This document shows, piece after piece, positions 1 through 8,084 of a stretch of 63,490 nt of DNA. The position numbers were made by a program, and so were the translations under genes. The DNA lies in the NCBI RefSeq assembly GCF_022008365.1, contig NZ_JAIRBA010000024.1, forward strand, positions 1 to 63,490, given 5' to 3'. The stretch is from Aequorivita vitellina (GTDB lineage Bacteria > Bacteroidota > Bacteroidia > Flavobacteriales > Flavobacteriaceae). Every line of letters starts with the position of its first letter. Positions within the stretch are counted from its first letter, which is position 1. Under the pieces are notes generated by a model that was not told the origin of the DNA, made no database searches, and worked only from the letters and a program-made list of their open reading frames with translations.

Positions 1-151
1 CTACGTCCTACGTCTTACCGTCATACGTCATCTTCATCTTCGTCCTACCTGAACTTCCCTGATTAGAGTTGACCGTTTTTAGTCTAGCCTCTAGCCTCTA
101 GATTCTCCCCTCCAAACTCCTCAACTCAAAACTCAACCCCATTCATATGTC

Positions 152-215
152 GTCCCTACGGGACAAAAATTCCTATAACAACAATGCTTCTACCAATATC
201 TCGTGCCTACGGCAC
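152..215. repeat. two short palindromes of the GTCCC-tac-GGGAC type
   Basis: Two perfect 5-bp hairpins with the same TAC loop: GTCCC/GGGAC at 152-164 and GTGCC/GGCAC at 203-215. The second differs by a compensating pair, so the fold is kept while the sequence changes. The words AATAT before and AGCCAAGAG after the second hairpin also occur in the 8.1-10.0 kb array, which links this stretch to that family. Confidence 0.6.
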
Positions 216-299
216 ATATAGCCAAGAGGAATATTTTTTAAAACATTTGTTTTCGTTTGAGTCTAGCCTCTAGACTCTAGACTCTAGTCTCCCCTGTCA

Positions 300-368
300 C
301 GTCTCACGTCTCACGTCTCACATCTCACGTCTCACATCTCAAATCTCACATCTCACATCTCAAATCTA
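300..368. repeat. 7-bp tandem repeat (CGTCTCA/CATCTCA)
   Basis: About ten consecutive heptanucleotide units alternating CGTCTCA, CATCTCA and AATCTCA, ending just beyond the stop codon of the methyltransferase gene. The same unit forms a second array at 6513-6596. Confidence 0.85.
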
Positions 369-372
369 ACAC

Positions 373-990
373 CTACCACCGCCCAATCAACAGCCTATCC
401 GTCATCACTTCAACTTTCAAATTATACGTATTCGCTATAAAGGCCATAGTTTTAAAAGTGTAGATAAATACGTGGGTGGGATCATTCCTGTAATACCAAC
501 CTTCAAAATCTATTTCTGAATTGTATATATGTGTCATTATATAAAGTCGGCCGCCGGGTTTTAAAATCCCTAACAACTTTTCTATTTCTTCTTTTGGTTT
601 GTGAAAATGTTCAAATACTTCGCAGCTAAAAATATAATCGTAACAATGATTGAGATAGGAAGTGTTGACTCGGAAAAAGGGGTCGTACAAATTCACCTGA
701 AACTTTTTGTCTCTTAACTGCTTCGATATTACAGGACCCGTGCCGCAACCGTAATCTAGTCCCAGCTGTTCTGCATTTTGATTTTTAAGAATAGCCTCGG
801 TAATTGGCGAAGTAAATTTTTTATAACCCGCATCATCTAAATTGTTCTCGTGCGTTAAATACCGCGCTTTTTCCTCTTCAGGGCTTAAGTAATACTTTTT
901 GTCCTTAACATACGCCCCACAACTATCGCAGACGAAGTAATATGCATCGGCCATTGTATGTAAATTTGTTTCACATAAAGTGCATTTCAT
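373..990 (-). CDS. class I SAM-dependent methyltransferase with zinc ribbon
   Basis: A 205-residue predicted methyltransferase using S-adenosylmethionine; substrate unknown. The N-terminus has a small zinc-ribbon (cysteines 3, 6, 21, 24). The Rossmann core follows, with the glycine-rich SAM loop LDYGCGTGP at residues 78-86, an acidic strand end (NLYDP) about 20 residues later, and the late-core strand GGRLYIMTH. No signal peptide or membrane segment, so cytosolic. The start ATG overlaps the stop of an upstream remnant (ATGA, 987-990), a sign that it was once the second gene of a translationally coupled pair. Fold assignment is firm; the target (protein, lipid or small molecule) cannot be read from the sequence. 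Confidence 0.85.
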   Translation of the reverse strand: MKCTLCETNLHTMADAYYFVCDSCGAYVKDKKYYLSPEEEKARYLTHENNLDDAGYKKFTSPITEAILKNQNAEQLGLDYGCGTGPVISKQLRDKKFQVNLYDPFFRVNTSYLNHCYDYIFSCEVFEHFHKPKEEIEKLLGILKPGGRLYIMTHIYNSEIDFEGWYYRNDPTHVFIYTFKTMAFIANTYNLKVEVMTDRLLIGRW

Positions 991-1106
991 TCTTGCGAAC
1001 TAAATCTGTTATCAATACTTTTTATTGAATATTTACCTTTAAAACCAGGAGCCTCCGCCATAATATCCACACTCAAAATATCGGTATTCTTCGTTTTTTC
1101 CAGAAA
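987..1106 (-). pseudogene. C-terminal remnant of an unknown gene coupled to the methyltransferase
   Basis: Open reading frame of 39 sense codons on the minus strand, bounded upstream by TAA (1107-1109) and ending in a TGA that overlaps the methyltransferase ATG. The encoded tail (containing ILSVDIMAEAPGFKGKYSI) looks like ordinary protein, not repeat translation, and the ATGA overlap is typical of genuine operon partners. An internal ATG exists, so a very short real gene is possible, but the simpler reading is the surviving 3' end of a gene whose 5' part was lost. Family not recognised. Confidence 0.45.
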
Positions 1107-1135
1107 TTAATATGTAGAACCTTGAGCTTGCTGCC

Positions 1136-2296
1136 TTAAGCATATCCAGTTTTGGGAATTACTACTTTTACCTTTGCACCCGTTGGTGTGTTTTCTGTTT
1201 CAATATATCCCTTGTGGGCCTCTATTATTTGCTTGCTTAAAAAAAGTGATAAAGCGGGGTTTTGATCTATATGCGATTTGGTGCTAAAGGGAGTAAGCCT
1301 AGAAATATCAAAATCGTCGGGAAACAGCTTCCCCTCATCTTCAATTACCACCAGGAAGTTTCCATTGGTTGTTGTTAGTTTTATCGATACCTGCGAATTT
1401 TCCTTGGCAAACTTTATGGCATTGTCTATTAAATATGTAAAACAGTTGTTTATATATTTATTGTCGAGCATCGTCCTACAATCTTCACTGTCATTTTCTT
1501 GTACTACGGTTATGTTTTTCTTTTCGGCTCGAGCTTTTAAAGCATTTACATTGGTAGTAATTACTTCGTTTAAATTGGTAGGATTTAAAGATAAAAGCTC
1601 TTCCGTCTTTGAATTAAACATTGAAATATCGAGGGCTTTATACGAGAATTCTTCTAATCTATTTGCAGAAATAGACATAATATTAATCCATTCCTTTAGT
1701 TCATCCGGTACTGGAAATTCGTTAAGTATTTCCAATACCCCAATTATTCCGTTTAAGGGTGTTCGTATTTCGTGACTGATAATTTTTAAGAATTCCGATT
1801 TGGCAGCGTCTAATTCTAAAAGTTGGTTGTTTGCGATTTCCAATTCCAAAGTCCGTTCCGCCACTTTTTTTTCCAACCAACTGTTTACCTGTTTTAATAT
1901 GTCTTTGTTGTGCTTTAACTGTAGGTGGGTGTTTACCCTCGCCAATAATTCACTAGCACCAAAAGGTTTTGTTACGTAATCTTGTCCGCCTACTTCAAAC
2001 CCCTTTACAATACTGTCTGTATCGGCCATTGCGGTAATAAATATAATAGGAATCTCTTTGAGACTTTGGTGTTCGCGAATGGCTTTGCACGCTTCAAAAC
2101 CATTCATTACAGGCATGTTTACATCTAATAAAACCAAATCGTAATTGTTAGACTCTAACAGAATTTCAATCGCTCTTTGCCCGTTTGTGGCTACGCCTAT
2201 TATATATTTTTGCTGTCGTAATAAACTGCCGAGAACTTGGATGTTTTTCTGTTGATCATCGACGATTAGTATTTTGTAATTCTTTTTATCATTCAT
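1136..2296 (-). CDS. response regulator-histidine kinase hybrid (REC-HisKA-HATPase)
   Basis: A 386-residue soluble hybrid. An N-terminal receiver domain (residues 6-122) has the phospho-acceptor Asp58 in LVLLDVNMP and the DYVTKPF lysine motif. A coiled-coil linker (about 128-163) leads to a HisKA helix with His175 in ISHEIRTPLNG, then an HATPase domain with an N-box (YLIDNAIKFAK) and the DEG G1 box; the G2 region is atypical. There is no membrane segment or PAS domain, so it probably takes phosphate from a partner. The gene lies 52 bp downstream of the large CHASE-type kinase in the same direction, and the pair probably forms one phosphorelay. Output domain and target genes are not visible. 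Confidence 0.85.
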   Translation of the reverse strand: MNDKKNYKILIVDDQQKNIQVLGSLLRQQKYIIGVATNGQRAIEILLESNNYDLVLLDVNMPVMNGFEACKAIREHQSLKEIPIIFITAMADTDSIVKGFEVGGQDYVTKPFGASELLARVNTHLQLKHNKDILKQVNSWLEKKVAERTLELEIANNQLLELDAAKSEFLKIISHEIRTPLNGIIGVLEILNEFPVPDELKEWINIMSISANRLEEFSYKALDISMFNSKTEELLSLNPTNLNEVITTNVNALKARAEKKNITVVQENDSEDCRTMLDNKYINNCFTYLIDNAIKFAKENSQVSIKLTTTNGNFLVVIEDEGKLFPDDFDISRLTPFSTKSHIDQNPALSLFLSKQIIEAHKGYIETENTPTGAKVKVVIPKTGYA

Positions 2297-2348
2297 CGCT
2301 TTGATTTTAATTATGAAAATTAAAGCATAAAAAATAGTTGCCTTTTTA

Positions 2349-5300
2349 TTAATTGTGATTAGTTTCTGCTTTTACCCAAGCCACTAATTCTGGAAATTCA
2401 CGCAATGTATATAACAGGTTTTGAAAGTCGAAATTTTCCGAATAAACTAATAATTCACGACTGTATTCTATTAACGCTTCACATTGCATTTCCTGTGAAA
2501 TAGCTAGTAAGTCTTTCGCGAACTTTTCAATTTCATTGATTACCTGGTTTTTGTTCACCTTTTGGTATTCCGCCATTAAATCGCCTTCCAGCACTTTTAT
2601 AAACTGTGGGATTTTCGGCTTTAACTCTTCAGAAAGCTTATATTTTTGTGGTTTCGCACCGTTTATCTTTGTTTCTCCACCTGTGGGAACTTCTTCAAAT
2701 TTAAGATGTTTTTTTAGCTTGGTGAAAAATTGTGCAATGTTTAAGGGTTTTAAAAGGTATTCGTCAAATTCCCTTTCAATCTTATTTCTTTCTTTTAAGT
2801 TTTTAATTGAAGCTGTAATGGCCATTATAGGAATGGATTTGGTACCCTCATGGGTTTTTAAAATTTTAGTGGCTTCATAGCCGTCCATTATGGGCATCCG
2901 AAGATCCATTAAAATTAAATCTGGAAGGTGTTTTTTAGCCAAAGCCACAGCTTCTTCTCCATTTTTTGCTTGTAAAATGGTTAATGGTGAATCTTCAAGC
3001 AAATCAATAATCAGCTTTTGGTTTTCTTCGTGGTCATCGACGATTAATAAGGTGGCAGGTTTAAAAAGTATGGTTGAAGCATCAAAGGCTTTTTCTTTTA
3101 CTGCAATCTCAGTATCTGAAATTTGAATATTGGGAAGTGTAACCCTAAAAGTACTCCCTTCGCCAACTTCACTGTTAAGACTAATGCTGCCGTTCATTTT
3201 ATTGATTAACTTTTTTGTAATAGACAGTCCCAAGCCAGAGCCACCGTACTTGGTAAAGTTTTGACCCAAAGGTTGATTAAACGGATCGAAAATGCTTTCC
3301 TGCTCCGCAACGGGAATGCCAATGCCTGTGTCTTTTACTATTATCGTTAAATCTACATGCGTTGCAGCACTGTTTTGTTTGCTGTCAATGCTTAATGAAA
3401 CAAAACCTTCATCGGTAAATTTAACGGCATTGCCTATAAGGTTAAATAGTATTTGCCTAATGCGGACTTCATCGAGAAGCAGCGTTTTTTCAAATACATT
3501 TTCATAATCTATGTCGAGGGTAATTTGTTTAGACTTTACTTTTTCGGCAAATACATCTTCAATATCGTGAAGCAAATTAGACAGCTTTATGGGGGTAGTT
3601 ACAATATCTATTTTACCAGCTTCTATTTTTGAAAGATCCAAAATGTCGTTGATAATTTTTAATAAATTTTGTCCACTACTGCGAATAGATTCTACTTGCG
3701 ACCGCTGTTTTTCGTCTTCAACAGATTTTGCCAAAAGCTCCGAAAATCCGATAACCGCATTCATGGGAGTGCGAATTTCGTGACTCATATTCGCAAGAAA
3801 TTGGGTTTTTGCAAGATTGGCAGCATCTGCGGCTTGTTTGGCTTTTATTAAATCTGCTTCAACCGATTTTTTATTGGTAATATCAATTCTTATACTCACG
3901 TATTGATAGGGTTTTCCCGTGATATCTAAAAAAGGAATTATGGTAGTATCTACCCAATAATAACTGCCATCTTTAGCTCTGTTTTTTATTTCTCCACGCC
4001 ATATTTCACCTTCGGAAATGGTGGTCCAAAGATTCTTAAAAAAGCCTTTGGGATGATATCCAGAGTTGCTAATTTTATGACTTCTACCAATAATTTCGTC
4101 CCTGCTGTATTTTGAAATCTCGCAAAAATTAGCGTTTACCTCTCTAATAATTCCATCACTGTCTGAAATAGTTACCGAACTTGAAGCATCTAAAGCCTGT
4201 TTGTAATCTGAAATTTTTTGAATGCTCTGTCGTAACTTCTGTTCCGAAATAGTCAACTTCTCGGTTCTCTCGGCTACCATTTTTTCAAGCTGCTCTCGAT
4301 GTTTTTTAATCTCCTCTTCAGCTTCTTTTCTTTTACTAACATCGTGAAAAGCTGAAATTAACACCGGCCCCTCGTTTAAGGTTAATAGTTTTAAGGATAT
4401 AGCACACCAAAACAATGTGCCATCCGTCTTCTTTAATTGTAATTCGGCTTTATCGACAAAGCCTTTGGTGGTTACCGTATTCAATAATGCATCTCTATCG
4501 GCTATATTGGGGTAGAAGTCAGGTAATTTTTGCCCAATCGTTTGCGATGCCGAAATATTGAACAGTTTCCCAAACGCTTCATTCGCCATAAGAACCTCCC
4601 CGTCATTTATCCGATTTAAAATCATGGGCACGGGAGATACCTCCATGATTTTTTGAAGCTTGTTTTTACTTTCTTTTAATTCTTCCGTTAAAGATTCTGC
4701 TATTTTTTGGGCTTTATATTTGGTGCTTATCAAGGAGCGCGCGAGTAAAAATGATAATATACTTATAACAATTCCACCACCAAAAACACTCCACGCTCCG
4801 GTGTAATTATTAAAAATAGTACCTCTGTTCTGCCTAAAAACTAGGGTCCAATTATGCCCGTTAAAATCAATGGGAAAAGCAAAAGTAAATTGATTTTTAC
4901 TAGCCTCCTCTTGAGTATCAGCTTGATGCAACTGAAAAAGTAACGCTTCAGGTGAAACGGTTTCGCCATCGTATATTTTTAAATATAGACCGTTTTTCTT
5001 ATCCATTATTTTCCCCACTGGGAGAATTCCAGACATAAGATCGTCCATCCGGCATGCGCTATAAACCCATCCTTTAAGGGCGGCACGACGTTCTTCCACG
5101 GTGTTAATAGACACGCCCTTTTTGTAAACCGCTACAAACATAATATTCCCGGCACGCATTTGGGTGACTTGTTGCGCCTCTAACTGCACTTTTCCCGAAA
5201 GGGCAGCAAGCCCCTCGTCTCTTGCGCGATACATGGCTTTTTTGCGTACCGGATCTGTAAGCATGTCAAAACCAAAAATTCGGGAATCTTTTGGAGAAAA

Positions 5301-5729
5301 GGGTTCTTGATAAATAATAGAAGTGTAAATGTCGCGGTTGTATTCTGGCCAAACTACATAGTCTGTAAATCCCTGCGCTTTAATTTGTTGTATGTGTTCT
5401 TGAAGTTCATCACTGGGAATTTTTAAGGAAAATCCCAAACCCATAACGCCAGGCAAATTTTCATCTATATTATACTGCTCAATAAAAACTCTCCAGTCGT
5501 TTCGGCTTACATAATCTGAAGCCGTAAAAAAAGCAGCACAACTTCTAAGTAGTAGGGCGTGAGCTTGCAATCGGGTTTCCACTCTTCCAGCTAAGTTTTC
5601 ACTTTCAAACTTAAAAGCAGCTTCATCCTTTATATCGGTTTCGCGCTTTATATAGGTTGCAGCTATTGTAGTAACTATTAAACCAATTAATAAAACCAAC
5701 CAAGAAGCTTTAATAGTTACTATTTTCAT
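2349..5729 (-). CDS. CHASE-PAS-PAS hybrid sensor histidine kinase with REC and degenerate Hpt-like tail
   Basis: An 1126-residue membrane sensor kinase. Order: TM helix about 8-26; periplasmic CHASE domain about 65-230 (LPGVMGLGFS, FGFDMLTDPVRK); TM helix about 311-331; two PAS domains (about 355-475 and 505-620) separated by a coiled coil; HisKA with His650 in MSHEIRTPMNAVIGFS; HATPase with NLIGNAVKF, DTGIGIP and GGSGLGLSI; REC with Asp942 in LILMDLRMP. The last 100 residues resemble the helical Hpt-like tails of hybrid kinases, but the position expected to carry the phosphorylatable histidine (IEKFAKDLLAIS) has none. CHASE domains typically bind small extracellular ligands; the ligand is unknown. 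It is the first gene of a pair with the REC-kinase downstream. Confidence 0.9.
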   Translation of the reverse strand: MKIVTIKASWLVLLIGLIVTTIAATYIKRETDIKDEAAFKFESENLAGRVETRLQAHALLLRSCAAFFTASDYVSRNDWRVFIEQYNIDENLPGVMGLGFSLKIPSDELQEHIQQIKAQGFTDYVVWPEYNRDIYTSIIYQEPFSPKDSRIFGFDMLTDPVRKKAMYRARDEGLAALSGKVQLEAQQVTQMRAGNIMFVAVYKKGVSINTVEERRAALKGWVYSACRMDDLMSGILPVGKIMDKKNGLYLKIYDGETVSPEALLFQLHQADTQEEASKNQFTFAFPIDFNGHNWTLVFRQNRGTIFNNYTGAWSVFGGGIVISILSFLLARSLISTKYKAQKIAESLTEELKESKNKLQKIMEVSPVPMILNRINDGEVLMANEAFGKLFNISASQTIGQKLPDFYPNIADRDALLNTVTTKGFVDKAELQLKKTDGTLFWCAISLKLLTLNEGPVLISAFHDVSKRKEAEEEIKKHREQLEKMVAERTEKLTISEQKLRQSIQKISDYKQALDASSSVTISDSDGIIREVNANFCEISKYSRDEIIGRSHKISNSGYHPKGFFKNLWTTISEGEIWRGEIKNRAKDGSYYWVDTTIIPFLDITGKPYQYVSIRIDITNKKSVEADLIKAKQAADAANLAKTQFLANMSHEIRTPMNAVIGFSELLAKSVEDEKQRSQVESIRSSGQNLLKIINDILDLSKIEAGKIDIVTTPIKLSNLLHDIEDVFAEKVKSKQITLDIDYENVFEKTLLLDEVRIRQILFNLIGNAVKFTDEGFVSLSIDSKQNSAATHVDLTIIVKDTGIGIPVAEQESIFDPFNQPLGQNFTKYGGSGLGLSITKKLINKMNGSISLNSEVGEGSTFRVTLPNIQISDTEIAVKEKAFDASTILFKPATLLIVDDHEENQKLIIDLLEDSPLTILQAKNGEEAVALAKKHLPDLILMDLRMPIMDGYEATKILKTHEGTKSIPIMAITASIKNLKERNKIEREFDEYLLKPLNIAQFFTKLKKHLKFEEVPTGGETKINGAKPQKYKLSEELKPKIPQFIKVLEGDLMAEYQKVNKNQVINEIEKFAKDLLAISQEMQCEALIEYSRELLVYSENFDFQNLLYTLREFPELVAWVKAETNHN

Positions 5730-5887
5730 TCATTTTGCAATTGACAGTTAAAGTTACAAATTTTATCCGTTAGATAGATTCCAATGCACTCAAAATGTAT
5801 TTTTGGTAATTAACGCCTGTGCTAATAGGCATTGACGCAATAGTTGCAATATGGCAGGTTGTTTGCAACTTCTGTTAATTCGAGGGT

Positions 5888-6421
5888 TTAAGCTTCAGGT
5901 AGTTGCGTTTTTATTTGTTGGCACACCTCCTTAATTACTTCTTGGTTTTTATAGATGTCGTGCTCACCGTTTTTTATAATTTCTAACTTCAACTTTAGCG
6001 CTTCTGCCCAATTTCTATCGGGTTTGTATGGGTCATACGCTCCGTAAACAAGATTGATTTTACAATTTGGCTTTGTGGTTTCATATCGCAGTCGGGTTGA
6101 TGAAATTGCGTAAAGAGTGCTTATATTCAGTCCGTTTAAAGCTGCTTTCCACGCTATCGTTCCACCTATGCTAAACCCAACTACAATTACACGCTCTTTT
6201 TCAAGGTGTGATAAATTAGTTGTGGCCGTTGCAATTCCTCCATTTGTAAATTTGGAATGTAATTCTTTTTCGGTCAAGTTGGTTTTGTCAATTTCTGCAA
6301 GCTCGCAGGAATCGTAAAAGATTAATTGAAAATCATCACTTAATAATTTCACATAATTATTAACCCAATGTAAATTGTTAAAACCCCATAAATCAGATAA
6401 AATAACGAGTCTCAATTTCAT
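5888..6421 (-). CDS. small alpha/beta hydrolase-like protein
   Basis: A 177-residue cytosolic protein with a minimal alpha/beta-hydrolase fold: nucleophile elbow GFSIGG (Ser at about 94), a late acidic strand YGAYDPYKPD and the final histidine in NGEHDIY. These three give a plausible Ser-Asp-His triad of the dienelactone-hydrolase/esterase type, though the protein is short for the family and lacks a cap. It stands alone between the kinase pair and the MATE gene. Substrate unknown. Confidence 0.7.
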   Translation of the reverse strand: MKLRLVILSDLWGFNNLHWVNNYVKLLSDDFQLIFYDSCELAEIDKTNLTEKELHSKFTNGGIATATTNLSHLEKERVIVVGFSIGGTIAWKAALNGLNISTLYAISSTRLRYETTKPNCKINLVYGAYDPYKPDRNWAEALKLKLEIIKNGEHDIYKNQEVIKEVCQQIKTQLPEA

Positions 6422-6512
6422 TTAAACCTCAATTTATAAAGCAGCGCAACACGTATTTACATGCTGCTTTACATGCTGCATCTTGTGAAATATTCAAACT
6501 CCACAAAGTCAA

Positions 6513-6596
6513 CGTCTCACGTCTCACGTCTCACGTCTCACGTCTCACATCTCACATCTCACATCTCACATCTCACATCCCAAATCTCACGTCTCC
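6513..6596. repeat. 7-bp tandem repeat array (CGTCTCA/CATCTCA)
   Basis: Twelve head-to-tail heptanucleotides: five CGTCTCA, four CATCTCA, then CATCCCA, AATCTCA and CGTCTCC. The array abuts the stop codon of the MATE gene, as the 300-368 array abuts the stop of the methyltransferase. It has no coding potential. Confidence 0.9.
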
Positions 6597-6598
6597 AT

Positions 6599-7987
6599 TC
6601 ACTCCTGCGCCGTTAAAAAACTTCTATCCCTGATCACTCTTTTTTTCCAATACCCGGTTTTAAAATAACTAAAGGCCACAATGCCCGCAACTAAGTTAGA
6701 AATAGGAAATGACCACCAAATTCCTTCGGGTCCCATCTCAAAAGTATAAGACAGTAGATAAGCCAGCGGAAAGCGTACTATCCAAAGCGTCATTATGGAA
6801 ATAAACATAGAAGCTTTTGTAAATCCCGCTCCGTTAAAGGTGCCGTTCATCACCTGTTGCAGTCCGAGGAGACCAAAACTAAGCGACATAATTTTTATAA
6901 ATAAAGCCCCGTCGTGAATTACTTGGGTGTCTTCGGGGATAAAGAAAGCCGTTAAGGGTTCGGCAACCAAAAACATTATTAATCCCAAGCCCGTAAACCC
7001 AAAGAAGGCCACCTTGGCACTGAGATTTGCAGCTTTTTCAGCCCTTTTAATCTTTAAAGCCCCAATATTTTGACCCACTAATGAAGTGGTAGCGATGCCC
7101 AAACCTAAGGCGGGGATTACAATAAAACTCAGCATCCGTGCACCAATCCCGTAAGCGGCGACAATATCGCTACCAAAGCTGGTAACAATTACCATCATAA
7201 ATGTCATTCCCAAGGCACGGGTAGATTGCTCAATACTTGCGGGAAGGCCAAGCTTAAAGGTTCGTTTTAAATTCATCATATTGAAATACATAGACGCCAA
7301 CGAAATTTTAATACCGTGCCTTCCCCTAAAGAGAATAATTAAGCCTATAGCTGCTGCCACTGCCTGCGTAACAACACTCGCTACTGCGGCGCCAGCCACC
7401 CCATAACCCTGCACGGGACCATAACCATAAATAAACAGTGGGTCTAATACTGCGTTTAAAATTACCGTAAAGAGAACTATATATGCAGGTAACATTACAT
7501 TGCCAATGCCACGCATAAGCGATTGGAAAATAAAGAAAAGGAACAGGAAGACGAAGCCCAAAGATGAAACCTTAAAATACAATACCGAATCGTCGATAAT
7601 ATCAGGTCCGGCACCAATAATATTCATTAAGGGTCCTGCGGAAAAATAACTTATAATAGCCAGGATAACCGACGTTAACAGGATTAAAAATACACTTTGC
7701 GAGGAGCTGAAATCTACCATTGGCTGGTTTTCTGCACCTTTATAACGCGCCACCATAACCGTACCAGCTAAGGTAAGCCCGGCTCCAAGCGAAAGAACAA
7801 GAAATAGTAAGGGAAAACTTAAACTTACAGCCGCAACTGCATCGGCACCAAGCCTTCCCAACCAAAACGTATCTATAAGCTGATAGGCAGATTGAAGAAT
7901 ATTAGCGAAAATAATAGGGAGTGCCAAGCTTAAAAGTGAACTGATAATTCTCCCTTCCGTAAACTTGTTTTTCTTCTTACTAGTCAT
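6599..7987 (-). CDS. MATE-family multidrug/toxin exporter
   Basis: A 462-residue polytopic membrane protein with about 12 hydrophobic helices in two similar halves, typical in length for MATE exporters. Family features include the N-terminal LPIIFANILQSAYQLIDTFW helix, the GPVQGYGVAGAAVASV region and the second-half start KLGLPASIEQSTRALGM. MATE proteins exchange Na+ or H+ for cationic compounds at the inner membrane; coupling ion and drug are not readable. The gene is monocistronic on the minus strand, and its upstream region runs into the 241-bp repeat array. Confidence 0.92.
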   Translation of the reverse strand: MTSKKKNKFTEGRIISSLLSLALPIIFANILQSAYQLIDTFWLGRLGADAVAAVSLSFPLLFLVLSLGAGLTLAGTVMVARYKGAENQPMVDFSSSQSVFLILLTSVILAIISYFSAGPLMNIIGAGPDIIDDSVLYFKVSSLGFVFLFLFFIFQSLMRGIGNVMLPAYIVLFTVILNAVLDPLFIYGYGPVQGYGVAGAAVASVVTQAVAAAIGLIILFRGRHGIKISLASMYFNMMNLKRTFKLGLPASIEQSTRALGMTFMMVIVTSFGSDIVAAYGIGARMLSFIVIPALGLGIATTSLVGQNIGALKIKRAEKAANLSAKVAFFGFTGLGLIMFLVAEPLTAFFIPEDTQVIHDGALFIKIMSLSFGLLGLQQVMNGTFNGAGFTKASMFISIMTLWIVRFPLAYLLSYTFEMGPEGIWWSFPISNLVAGIVAFSYFKTGYWKKRVIRDRSFLTAQE

Positions 7988-8084
7988 TTCAGCAAAATTA
8001 TAACAACCTTTCCGATGTAAAACCTAATTTCCTCTTAATACTCGAAATAATATAACTAGCGTAAAATTTCAAATCCCAAATACC

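Larger units (their letters stand above)
1..372. other. gene-free repeat-rich stretch at window edge
   Basis: No convincing reading frame. The stretch is made of degenerate 7-bp repeats: CTACGTC-like units at the very start, GCCTCTA/CTCTAGA-like units at about 80-112 and 260-292, and CGTCTCA/CATCTCA units at 300-368. Two short hairpins lie in the middle. It lies beyond the 3' end of the minus-strand methyltransferase gene, so it may hold that gene's transcription end, but I see no clear terminator. Confidence 0.7.
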
